A stretch of DNA of 64,000 nt, taken from the NCBI GenBank assembly GCA_963608705.1, contig CAVDHB010000075.1, forward strand, positions 1 to 64,000, given 5' to 3'. The notes beneath the pieces are model-generated. The model made no database searches. It saw only the letters and a program-made list of their open reading frames with translations, and had not been told where the DNA came from. Source of the stretch: CAVDHB01 sp963608705. GTDB lineage: Bacteria > Bacteroidota > Bacteroidia > Bacteroidales > Bacteroidaceae. Shown one piece after another: positions 56,093 to 63,873 of this stretch. Both the position numbers and the translations under genes were made by a program. Numbering within the stretch: the first letter of the stretch is position 1; every line of letters starts with the position of its first letter.

Positions 56093-56739
56093 ACACCGCT
56101 CACCAAACCGCAAAGCGTCAAGATAGGTATTTTCTATACAGTCTATAAGTGTGCCGTGGACAAGGGATAATACATTTCCAACGGCATTAAAGATTTCTAT
56201 TAAACATAAGAGATGGCAAAAGACACATTCCTCATGTGCCTCTACCTCCGTGTTGTCTCTTTACATAAGCCAACATTCTGTATCTCTACGTAAGAGATAC
56301 AGAAATCGGTTGCAAATATATTAAAAATATCGCACATACAGTGAGTTGGGACGAAAAAAATAACTCACATTGTCTTCCAAAATCTATCGCTATTTACTTT
56401 CTTTTACGATTTGCGAGTCCCTTAATCATACATTATCAATGAATTACGCGGAATTCTGTATCTCTTACGTAGAGACGCGGAAGAAACCGGGAAACATAAC
56501 CCGATATGGCTTTCAAAAAAGCAGAGCGTATGACACACAATTTGCTACTCACGGGCTTGTCCGCATCATGCATGCGGAAAGCTGAAAGACATAAAAGTAT
56601 TGAAGATTAGTGGAAGTCAGTCTATTGGTTTTTCAATGCTGTGACACATCTCACACCCATGTAACTTGGAAAAGACGCTCTTTTCCGGGGAAGCCGGGAT
56701 GTATTCTTCGCACAGCGCATTTTTCAAGTCGTTAACTTT
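56093..56739. other. Long leader/intergenic region with inverted repeats before the NusG-like gene
   Basis: This 647-bp gap has no credible gene. It contains the candidate invertible segment (56283-56475), then hairpins CCGCAT/ATGCGG (about 56562-56578) and GGAAAAGA/TCTTTTCC (about 56668-56686), the sort of folded leader on which UpxY-type antiterminators are thought to load. Confidence 0.55.
56283..56475. promoter_or_regulatory. Candidate invertible promoter segment with 22-bp perfect inverted repeats
   Basis: TCTCTACGTAAGAGATACAG(AA) at 56283-56304 and its exact reverse complement at 56454-56475 enclose 149 bp. Each arm holds an ACGTA core. Inside, TATATTTG (56320-56313, minus strand) matches TAnnTTTG and points away from the NusG-like gene; flipping the segment would aim it at that gene. 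No good -33 TTTG accompanies it. The geometry matches phase-variable promoters of Bacteroides capsule loci. No recombinase is encoded in the window. Confidence 0.65.
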
Positions 56740-58731
56740 ATGTGGTTCGTCGTCAAGACTGAGGTTTTCACCGAGCGGCGTTCGATAGACACCCTGCGTG
56801 AGAAATTCAAGGACACCATAGCCGACGTCTATTTTCCTTTAAGAAAGAAGGTCTGTAAGAATGACCAAGGGGAAGAGAAAGCGCGTTTTGTGCCTGTCGT
56901 GCAAGGACTGTTCTTCATCAGAGCCCAGAATGAAAAGCGTTTAAGCTGGATTCTTTCCCCATACGGGTATTTCATCTACAAAGGCGTTGACTACACGGGA
57001 GGCACGGAAACAGAACGCACCTTCTTTACCCAAGCGCATCTTCTCTGCACCGACAGCAAGTCATTGACTTTGGGTGAAATCATAAAACAGGCGAAAATCC
57101 CCGATGAGGAAATGGAACGCTTCATCTATTTCAATGATAAAATCGGTGAGGACATAGAGGGCTTAAGTATTGTGGACAAACGATACAGCGACCTCATACA
57201 GGTAAATGACACCATACGCATTCTCAGCGGACCATTGACGGGTTGGGTCGGCGTAATCAAGCAAATCAAACACAAGGGCAGGAAAGACCGTCATCTTCTG
57301 GTACGTTTCGGAAACAACCACTGTCTTAAAATCTCCAATATCCGCCAGTACGACATGCGGATAGAGCACGAGGCGACGAAGGGCGCAAAGTCCGAGGAGG
57401 TGGGCGTATGGCGCGCCATAGACCAGATGACAGGCTATTTGCAAGCCAAGAATCCCGTTGGCAATGCGGCGGACACGTTGCGGAACCTTTTCAAAGACTA
57501 TCAAAAGAAAATTGCGGTCTACCGCAACCGCCGTATGTCAGACATCGCGTACAGCGACAAAACAGCCAAAATGAAAGCCGCCCGGCGGAAAGAGATTCTT
57601 GGACATATTGACGATTCCATGCGGAATAACTTCCATATACTTGCCAATTATTTCAAGGTGGACGGTGAGACCGTCGACCAGGGATTAAAGGAACTTATCC
57701 CCGACGTGGCGCTGCGTCCCTTCCTCACCCCCACTTCAGGAGTATGCATACCCCAAGGACAAGAGTATGCGGTCCTGCGTCATAATGGAATCACAGAGCT
57801 TATCCTACGCTGCAACCTCCGTGATTTTTTCCGGGGCGAAGAATACGACGCAGGGAAGTACACCCCCGTCTTTGAGGAAGACTACGAGTATTACGCCCAC
57901 TTCGCACTTTTGAAAACAGAGGAGGGCAAACTTAAGATTATCTGCTCATGGGGAGGTTTCTATGATTATTACGCCTCACAGAACAAGGAAGAGCGGACGA
58001 AATTCATCGATGACTTAGAAGCGAAAAAATACCCCCGTCTGCATTACCTGCTGACGGAAAGCCCCTATAAGTTCGAAAATACGAATGGTATAGGCGGCTT
58101 TTCCCTGGAAACAGACACAGACTACACAACCGATCCAGAGGAATTAGGCAGAAAAGCCAATGAATTCCTCACTCATAATACTTCACTCCTCACCCAGCTC
58201 ACAGCCGCTGCCGTGGAAGTGTGGCAAGGAGCGCGCCTGCTGGTTTGGCGAAAGTTGCTCCAGCGTTATGTCCTGCTCCATAAGGTGCCGGTCACAGACC
58301 AACCTTCCGTCATCTCTCACGACGCTAAACTGGAAGAGGTGTTTGTGAAGGCGGACGGCAAACTCGACATGACGAAGGTGGCCGAAACCCTGACAGCAAG
58401 TAAAGGAGTCATTGAGGAACATTTGGAAAACAAAGAGGTGGCGGAAGCCGTTTTAAAGTTTCTTTCCACCTCCTTAGTATATGCCACCCATTTTGCAGAA
58501 GACGAGCTGTACAACTATGTCAGTGACACGTTCAACCCCGACAGAACCCTGTCCGGGTTGTTCAATCGCATTGTCGAACAGTGCGGGGAGGAATCCAATA
58601 GCCGTTCCATCGTCAGGCATCTGCACAAAGGCATGGCCGAGTTGCAGGAGCTGGACTCTTGGAGATATTTCAAGTTCCCCTCATTTCTCAAGCAAACGAG
58701 AAATACGGACAAAGTGTTCAAAAAGAAGTGA
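56740..58731 (+). CDS. NusG-like (UpxY-type) antiterminator with a very long C-terminal extension
   Basis: The first about 190 of 663 residues look like a specialised NusG: an NGN domain opening MWFVVKTEVFTERRSIDTLR with FVPVVQGLFFIRA, then a KOW motif NDTIRILSGPLTGWVGVIKQ (about 156-175). UpxY/TaaP family members end near residue 170-200, while this protein continues for some 470 residues with no domain I recognise. The extension is mixed helix and strand, with a charged C-terminus (KVFKKK). Family knowledge suggests it binds RNA polymerase on a particular leader and prevents termination. Nothing downstream on the plus strand follows until 60192. Confidence 0.75.
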   Translation: MWFVVKTEVFTERRSIDTLREKFKDTIADVYFPLRKKVCKNDQGEEKARFVPVVQGLFFIRAQNEKRLSWILSPYGYFIYKGVDYTGGTETERTFFTQAHLLCTDSKSLTLGEIIKQAKIPDEEMERFIYFNDKIGEDIEGLSIVDKRYSDLIQVNDTIRILSGPLTGWVGVIKQIKHKGRKDRHLLVRFGNNHCLKISNIRQYDMRIEHEATKGAKSEEVGVWRAIDQMTGYLQAKNPVGNAADTLRNLFKDYQKKIAVYRNRRMSDIAYSDKTAKMKAARRKEILGHIDDSMRNNFHILANYFKVDGETVDQGLKELIPDVALRPFLTPTSGVCIPQGQEYAVLRHNGITELILRCNLRDFFRGEEYDAGKYTPVFEEDYEYYAHFALLKTEEGKLKIICSWGGFYDYYASQNKEERTKFIDDLEAKKYPRLHYLLTESPYKFENTNGIGGFSLETDTDYTTDPEELGRKANEFLTHNTSLLTQLTAAAVEVWQGARLLVWRKLLQRYVLLHKVPVTDQPSVISHDAKLEEVFVKADGKLDMTKVAETLTASKGVIEEHLENKEVAEAVLKFLSTSLVYATHFAEDELYNYVSDTFNPDRTLSGLFNRIVEQCGEESNSRSIVRHLHKGMAELQELDSWRYFKFPSFLKQTRNTDKVFKKK

Positions 58732-58778
58732 CAGACAGGAGGGGCTTGATGACGCACTTATCACCAAGCCCATAAAAA

Positions 58779-59231
58779 TTACAACTCCTCTATCCACCCA
58801 AACAAAGCGTGGGCATCCAGACAGGGACAAGCCTTTGGCATAGTGCCGAGCAAGTCGCGGTGTCCCACAATCTTCGCTTTCGGGAACAGCTTGTGAAGAA
58901 TTATCAGCAACTCTGTAATTCGTTCCTTTTGTCTGGCCGTCAGCGTGTCGCCAGGCTCACCCTTTTCGTTCAGACCACCCTCATAGCAGATGCCGACGGA
59001 GCATCTATTATAAGGTACACAATGAGCGCCGACCTCCAGAAGCATCCGATGCTGCGTCCTTGATCCGTCCTTGCGGATATAGAAGTGATACCCGATATCA
59101 CGGAAGCCACGTGCCAGATGGTCTTTACGCAGCATCTCCACGGTGTAGTCACGGTCGCACCTCGTTGCCGAACAATGCAGAACCAAGTACTTCACCTCGT
59201 CAGCCGACATGTATTGACTTCGTTTTGTCAT
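58779..59231 (-). CDS. N-acetylmuramoyl-L-alanine amidase (amidase_2)
   Basis: The start at 59231 (MTKRSQYMSADEVKYLVLHC) is preferred because earlier in-frame codons overlap the smalltalk gene, giving 150 residues. Zinc ligands of the T7-lysozyme-like fold are His in LVLHCSAT, His in IVGHRDL and Cys in KACPCLD. It cleaves the amide between MurNAc and L-Ala. There is no signal peptide, so export would depend on lysis or a holin-like partner. It belongs to the amidase-smalltalk-HU module common in Bacteroides. Confidence 0.88.
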   Translation of the reverse strand: MTKRSQYMSADEVKYLVLHCSATRCDRDYTVEMLRKDHLARGFRDIGYHFYIRKDGSRTQHRMLLEVGAHCVPYNRCSVGICYEGGLNEKGEPGDTLTARQKERITELLIILHKLFPKAKIVGHRDLLGTMPKACPCLDAHALFGWIEEL

Positions 59232-59244
59232 GGCGACAGACACG

Positions 59245-59388
59245 TTATAGATGAGTGATGGCATTGGCACACGAGCTTACGCCCAGTGCGGTGAGCGCAG
59301 CGATAATCGCCTGCACCACGGCATTCAAGACAGACACCCAAGAGATTTTCTTGGAACCATTACCGGGATTTTCAGTCAAATTACGCAT
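59245..59388 (-). CDS. Smalltalk-type small protein, 47 residues
   Basis: The frame runs from ATG 59388 to TAA 59245. It begins MRNLTENPGNGSKKISWVS and has a hydrophobic helix VVQAIIAALTALGVSSC near the C-terminus. Composition and position between an amidase gene and an HU-like gene match what annotation pipelines call smalltalk protein. The helix could be a membrane anchor or holin-like element. The amidase start lies 13 nt downstream. Confidence 0.75.
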   Translation of the reverse strand: MRNLTENPGNGSKKISWVSVLNAVVQAIIAALTALGVSSCANAITHL

Positions 59389-59427
59389 AATTCTTTGATT
59401 TAAAAAGTGAAACATCAGTCAGTGGGA

Positions 59428-59973
59428 TTAAATCTCGCCGTCAGGGTCTGTTGGGGTGGTATTACCCTCACCCGAAGGTTCTTTCGTGTCAGTCTCTGAA
59501 GAAGAACTGTTGTTCTTTTTCTTTGCGGCCTCCAGATCCACCGTCTTGGCCCCAGTCTTCTCAGCCTTCAAGGTCGCGGCCTGGGCCGCGCGGCTTGCCA
59601 CTGGCGCAAATTCCGCCCTGCCGATGAGATTCTCAAAATCAGATCCCGGAGAGAAGATGATGTTTACGCTCTTGATTTTGTCGGTTGTGAAGACTTCGCA
59701 ATTCTCGGCGCCCTCACAGGAGAAGGATATCCAGAAGCTTCCCAAGTCATCGAGCGACACCTTCTTGCCTTCCAAGAGCATCTCCACCAGGCACTCGCAC
59801 ATATCAGACAGCACCCCCTTCACCTTGCCACGCGTATACCCGCCATGGTCGGCGATGTGCCGGATGAAGTGGCGGAACGACATCACCTCTTTCGCCTGTG
59901 GCTTGGCGTAAGCCTTGGGAGCCACCTCCGGTTTCAGAGGGTTTGGCGCCATGTACACACTATAGTTTATCAT
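59428..59973 (-). CDS. HU/IHF-family DNA-binding protein with long C-terminal tail
   Basis: The start at 59973 (MINYSVYMAPNPLKPEV) gives 181 residues. HU-like features are SFRHFIRHIADHGGYTRGKVKGVLSD and the beta-arm region VSLDDLGSFWISFSCEGAE. The last about 50 residues are low-complexity (KTGAKTVDLEAAKKKNNSSS). Such HU relatives sit upstream of smalltalk and amidase genes in Bacteroides. TATCTTTG at 60091-60084 is a good -7 element, giving a leader of about 100 nt. Confidence 0.85.
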   Translation of the reverse strand: MINYSVYMAPNPLKPEVAPKAYAKPQAKEVMSFRHFIRHIADHGGYTRGKVKGVLSDMCECLVEMLLEGKKVSLDDLGSFWISFSCEGAENCEVFTTDKIKSVNIIFSPGSDFENLIGRAEFAPVASRAAQAATLKAEKTGAKTVDLEAAKKKNNSSSSETDTKEPSGEGNTTPTDPDGEI

Positions 59974-60083
59974 TGTCAACGCCCATCGTCGGTATGGGAC
60001 TTGGAGCATACGCAAGCAGTCATTGCGCCCGACTATATATAAGTTATCCAGATGAGCGGTCCCGCTTTCCCTGAACTGCAATG

Positions 60084-60091
60084 CAAAGATA
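60084..60091 (-). promoter_or_regulatory. -7 element of the HU-smalltalk-amidase operon
   Basis: TATCTTTG on the minus strand, 111 nt before the HU-like ATG. Confidence 0.6.
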
Positions 60092-60191
60092 CCGCCTCGG
60101 AGAAGCGAAAGCAAGGAAGAAAGTGGACGGCAAGCTTCTTCTTTCTTTCATATTGTAATTCAACAAGATACGACTATTAAAAGAAACTACA

Positions 60192-60710
60192 ATGGACATA
60201 CATATAACCGGCAATCCGGGTACAGGCAACACGTACCAAGAGATACATATAGGTGAGGTGCAGAACTACAATCCCAACGCCACTACCGTCATCAACCACA
60301 ACTATGCGGAGAAGACGAAGGCCGCGCCAACCACCGACAAAGCACCGCAAGACGCGGAGCGTACACAGCGCAAGGCTGAGATTTTGGAATATGTGGCAAG
60401 ACTGAAGCCGTATGTGGCAAAGGACTGGAAGAACCGCTATGACACGCTGTGGACCAAGACACTTTCCGTTTCAGAGGTGGACGAGGCGGTCTATGAGCCT
60501 GGCAAACAGAAGAACGCCACCTTCAACCGCAACCTCATCGCCAACATTATATATATAATGTGTAAAAGGAAGGTCATTTCCGAGGACAACGCCGTGAAAT
60601 TGACCGAAGCGTTGGAGGGCGACAAGGACCATTCAGTGCGGGCACAGCTCCGCACATATCCAGCCAACCGGGAGATAACCAGCGAGGTGGAGAAGTTGAT
60701 TGATGCCTGA
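60192..60710 (+). CDS. Unknown protein with shared N-terminal module, first gene of ABC-3C-like operon
   Basis: The 172-residue protein opens with a Gly/Asn/Pro-rich strand-like module DIHITGNPGTGNTY...NYNPNATTVINH (residues 2 to about 37) that is clearly related to the start of the next gene product. Then come an Ala/Lys/Asp linker and a helical C-terminal domain (about 60-172, RKAEILEYVARLKPYVAKDW) of no family I recognise. The next gene begins 32 nt later, so they are probably one transcript. The shared module suggests homotypic binding between the two products. Confidence 0.75.
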   Translation: MDIHITGNPGTGNTYQEIHIGEVQNYNPNATTVINHNYAEKTKAAPTTDKAPQDAERTQRKAEILEYVARLKPYVAKDWKNRYDTLWTKTLSVSEVDEAVYEPGKQKNATFNRNLIANIIYIMCKRKVISEDNAVKLTEALEGDKDHSVRAQLRTYPANREITSEVEKLIDA

Positions 60711-60742
60711 CACCTTGCCTGTTCCTTAAACACGCATATACA

Positions 60743-61360
60743 TTGAATATTGATATTAAAGGCGACCCGGGCGATGACAACAGCTACAGCGATGTGCGAA
60801 TGTCGAATGTGGGCAGCTACACCCCCAACGCCACCCAGGTCAACAACCACTTTCATCCAGCACAATCCGACACTCGTCTTGCCAGTTGGTTTCGCAAACT
60901 CAGAGACGAGTTCGACCAAGACATCAAACTCCAGAAAAAGCTCGAAGACATCAGGCGGTACCGTACAAAACTGCCTCATACCATAGGCTTGGAAAGAAAG
61001 CTTGCGGACGGAGGGTTCGGAAAGCCCTTCATTGACAAGGCGTGCCGTAAGAAACAACATTATGCCAAGAAAGCGACCAGGTACCAGTATTATGAGTCGG
61101 CGCAACGCATCGACAGCTATCTCTTCGCCATCGTATGCAACCGCTTTGACAATTACGTACTGCCCTTGATAGAGGACGGACGGCCACTCAGAGAAATCAA
61201 CCGCACGGTGTACGAAAAAGTCGTGCTGCCTGTCATGCAGGAGCTGAATATCCACGGAACGGAAGACACTTGCCTCTGCTACAACGAGGACGACATCTTT
61301 GGCATGTTATATTATCTCACCGGAAACTGTCACATCAACTGGACTCTCTACGATGTATAA
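60743..61360 (+). CDS. Probable ABC-3C effector/C-terminal-domain component with shared N-terminal module
   Basis: A TTG start at 60743 aligns the product residue by residue with its neighbour's ATG (NIDIKGDPGDDNSY against DIHITGNPGTGNTY), which decides the start. After the about 37-residue module comes a helical region, and a C-terminal domain ending GMLYYLTGNCHINW, which I recognise as typical of the C-terminal component of ABC-three-component systems. No separate nuclease or peptidase domain is visible in its 205 residues. Its end overlaps the next start (ATGTATAA), coupling translation. Confidence 0.75.
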   Translation: MNIDIKGDPGDDNSYSDVRMSNVGSYTPNATQVNNHFHPAQSDTRLASWFRKLRDEFDQDIKLQKKLEDIRRYRTKLPHTIGLERKLADGGFGKPFIDKACRKKQHYAKKATRYQYYESAQRIDSYLFAIVCNRFDNYVLPLIEDGRPLREINRTVYEKVVLPVMQELNIHGTEDTCLCYNEDDIFGMLYYLTGNCHINWTLYDV

Positions 61361-61868
61361 TCCGGCATTCGACCCGTTCAACGGCATCTACCGTATGCTT
61401 TACATCCTGAGTGACTTCGAGGAAGAGGACTTTGTGGAGGTGGACCGTCTGCGCATCTATGACTTCTACCTGCTCTTCCCCTACAAGGCATATAAAATAA
61501 GACTGAAAACCACGGAGACGGATTTCAAGCAAGAGCTTGGGAAATATATAGACAAAAAGCCCAATTCCTATAATGAGACTACGCACGACCGCCGCCTTTT
61601 CGAGCGGCTACGTCCTTACCAGATGATAGCTCTCAGCCATATGGCCAGCCATGGTCTGATAGCCCCGCGTCTCCTGCTGGAGCAAAAAGTGAGGGTCGTC
61701 AACCGGGAAAAGATGCGGCAAGTGATGTCCGGACTCGACGCAATGCCGGCTAAGGAGCGGAACGTCATCTCCTGGCTCAACTATTGTTTCCGTACCACTC
61801 CGCTTGCGGGGACATACGGACTGAAATACCGTACACAACTATTGGAATATAAATACGATGGCTGTTAA
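61353..61868 (+). CDS. Probable ABC-3C middle component
   Basis: The start at ATG 61353 overlaps the previous stop by 8 nt, giving 171 residues. A winged-helix-like N-terminal part (DPFNGIYRMLYILSDF, VEVDRLRIYDFYLLFPYKA) matches the middle component seen between effector and ATPase in ABC-three-component systems. Its stop overlaps the ATPase start by 11 nt. The component is thought to link the ATPase to the effector. Confidence 0.75.
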   Translation: MYNPAFDPFNGIYRMLYILSDFEEEDFVEVDRLRIYDFYLLFPYKAYKIRLKTTETDFKQELGKYIDKKPNSYNETTHDRRLFERLRPYQMIALSHMASHGLIAPRLLLEQKVRVVNREKMRQVMSGLDAMPAKERNVISWLNYCFRTTPLAGTYGLKYRTQLLEYKYDGC

Positions 61869-63765
61869 TCTCTTCGTCAACCGTCTGTATGTGCTTACCA
61901 CCGAGGGCAAGGTGGCGTATGACGAGACGTTCCACCATGGAGTCAACATTATACGGGGCGCCAACAGCAGTGGCAAGTCCACCATAACGCATCTGTTGTT
62001 TTATGGCCTGGGGGGTGATTACACCCGTTTTGTACCCGAGGTGCGTCGATGCTCGAAAGTGATGGTGGAGGTGGAAACCGACGGCGCCACACTCACACTT
62101 TCACGTCTCTTGGAAAAAGACGACAACGGCAGGATGCTGGGACAACGGGGGATGACCATCTATTGGGGAACGCTCGACGAGGCTCTTTCCCATAATTGCG
62201 AGTCAAGTACTTACGGTTATAAAGCCTCTGACAACAGGCGCAGTTTTTCCAACGTGCTTTTCGAGGTGATGGGAATGCCCGTCGTGCAGGGAGACAGCAA
62301 TATCACCCTGCACCAGTTGCTTCGTCTGCTCTATGTAGACCAGGAGTCGCCCACCTCTTCGTTGTTCCTGTATGAGCCGTTTGACAGCCAGACCACCCGT
62401 GAGACCGTGGCGGATTTGCTTCTGGGTATTTTCGATGAGGAACTCTATGCCGCAAAGATGCGGCGGAAAGAGCTGGAGTCCTCCCTGTCCGATACGAAAA
62501 CAGACATCCGTTCTTTAGAGACCACACTCTCTCCGCGGCAACGTTCCTCGGCAGACATCCAAGGACTCATTTCCGCCAAAAGACGGGAGATGGCTCAAAT
62601 CGATGACCACATCCGTCATTTGCGTTGTGGAGAAACAGACGGCAAGGCCAAGAAGTCCCAAACGGAGACGCTGAAGGCGGAAGTCAGAACGCTGAATGAG
62701 CAATGTGACGAGACGGAAGATCTAATCGATCTCTTGGGGCATGACATCGAGGACACGCGGATGTTCATTGCGGAGCTGGAACGGAAGCAGGTTTCCCTGC
62801 GTCATTCCGTCAGCACCCGTGAGCTGTTGGGAAACCTCCGTCTGGCATACTGTCCGGAGTGTCTGTCCCCATTGCCCAAAGAAGCACCCGAAGGTGTTTG
62901 TCCCCTCTGCAAGCGGGAAGTGGACAACAAATCCGGCGTCACCCAGGCCAAGCGTCTCATCTCCGAGTTCAGCTTTCAGAAGCAGGAGTCGGAATCCATC
63001 CTTCGTCACGACGAGAAGGAACTGCTCGAGGCCAAGGCGAAGTTGCGCGGCTTGAAAGCCAAACGCAAGACCGCGCGCCGGAACTTGGACGAACTGCTGG
63101 GAAACGTCCGTAGCAGTCAGGAGGAGGCCATCGAAGACCAGATGTACAGGAAGGGGCTGTTGAACGGTGAGATACTGCAATACTACACGATGCTCGAGTT
63201 GGCGGAGAAATACGAGATGCTGGTTGAGAAGCAGGAACAGCTGGAGGCGCAGTTGGAGTCCAACAGGCAATTCATCCAAGCCAAGCTGTCACGGCAAGAC
63301 CAGCATCGCTCCGTAGTCATGAAGAAGATACAGGCGTATGGAGTCTATTTCCTTCATAACGACAAGAAAAGCCAGCGGGCGTTCTCTGACGCCAATCCAT
63401 CCGACTTCATAGTTGATTTTTCCAACAATCTGGTCTATCTCCACGACCGCAACAACAAATACAGTGCCTCGTCCTCCTTCTTTCTGAAACTGGTAGCACG
63501 TTTCTCCCTCTTCTTCGCCTCCCTCGACATCGACTGGATGCGCTATCCCCGCTTCATCTTCGCCGACAACATGGAGGACAAGGGTATCGAGATAGAGCGT
63601 GCGCAGAAATTCCAGACCACCTTGATAGAGAAATTGAAAGAATATGACACGGACTCTTACCAGGTCATCTATACCACCTCGTACATCACCGAGGAGCTGG
63701 ACCATAGCGAGTATGTGGTGGGCGATCATTACACGATGGGAAACAAGAGCCTGAGGAATGTATGA
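61858..63765 (+). CDS. Rad50/SMC-like ABC ATPase of ABC-3C type
   Basis: The 635-residue protein has Walker A GANSSGKST at residues 34-42, long coiled-coil arms (about 195-300 and 355-470), and at their tip two CxxC pairs (C332/C335 and C348/C351), like a zinc hook or zinc ribbon. The C-terminal part has FIFADNMEDKGIE (about 560), a Walker B-like strand with a modified acidic end. The coiled coils plus hinge cysteines place it with DNA-end/DNA-loop sensing ATPases. It is the last gene of a four-gene coupled operon, probably anti-phage or anti-plasmid. Confidence 0.85.
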   Translation: MAVNLFVNRLYVLTTEGKVAYDETFHHGVNIIRGANSSGKSTITHLLFYGLGGDYTRFVPEVRRCSKVMVEVETDGATLTLSRLLEKDDNGRMLGQRGMTIYWGTLDEALSHNCESSTYGYKASDNRRSFSNVLFEVMGMPVVQGDSNITLHQLLRLLYVDQESPTSSLFLYEPFDSQTTRETVADLLLGIFDEELYAAKMRRKELESSLSDTKTDIRSLETTLSPRQRSSADIQGLISAKRREMAQIDDHIRHLRCGETDGKAKKSQTETLKAEVRTLNEQCDETEDLIDLLGHDIEDTRMFIAELERKQVSLRHSVSTRELLGNLRLAYCPECLSPLPKEAPEGVCPLCKREVDNKSGVTQAKRLISEFSFQKQESESILRHDEKELLEAKAKLRGLKAKRKTARRNLDELLGNVRSSQEEAIEDQMYRKGLLNGEILQYYTMLELAEKYEMLVEKQEQLEAQLESNRQFIQAKLSRQDQHRSVVMKKIQAYGVYFLHNDKKSQRAFSDANPSDFIVDFSNNLVYLHDRNNKYSASSSFFLKLVARFSLFFASLDIDWMRYPRFIFADNMEDKGIEIERAQKFQTTLIEKLKEYDTDSYQVIYTTSYITEELDHSEYVVGDHYTMGNKSLRNV

Positions 63766-63793
63766 CGCAAGGGAAACCCGTCTAAAAACGCAA

Positions 63794-63873
63794 AAGGCTT
63801 CGATGGCCGACGAAGCCTTATGCGATGGGCAACGCATATACCTTCGATGGGCAACGAAGGTATATGCGTTTTT
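63794..63873. repeat. Three nested conserved-loop hairpins (copy 2), terminator-like
   Basis: AAGGCTTCG/CGAAGCCTT loop ATGGCCGA (63794-63819); TATGCG/CGCATA loop ATGGGCAA (63819-63838); CGCATATACCTTCG/CGAAGGTATATGCG loop ATGGGCAA (63833-63868, perfect 14 bp), then TTTTT. Stems differ and the loop stays. The first shares CGCAAAAGGCTTC with 28840-28852. Confidence 0.85.

Noticed and set aside
56405..56413. TACGATTTG as a plus-strand promoter for the NusG-like gene
   Set aside because: The spacing within the motif is one base too long and there is no -33 partner; the minus-strand TATATTTG fits better.
56370..56585. 71-residue ORF in the NusG-like leader
   Set aside because: It overlaps the right inverted repeat, lacks a ribosome site or recognisable features, and would be split by inversion.
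59232..59270. Longer N-terminus for the amidase
   Set aside because: It overlaps the smalltalk coding end in another frame, and the ATG at 59231 gives the usual family length.
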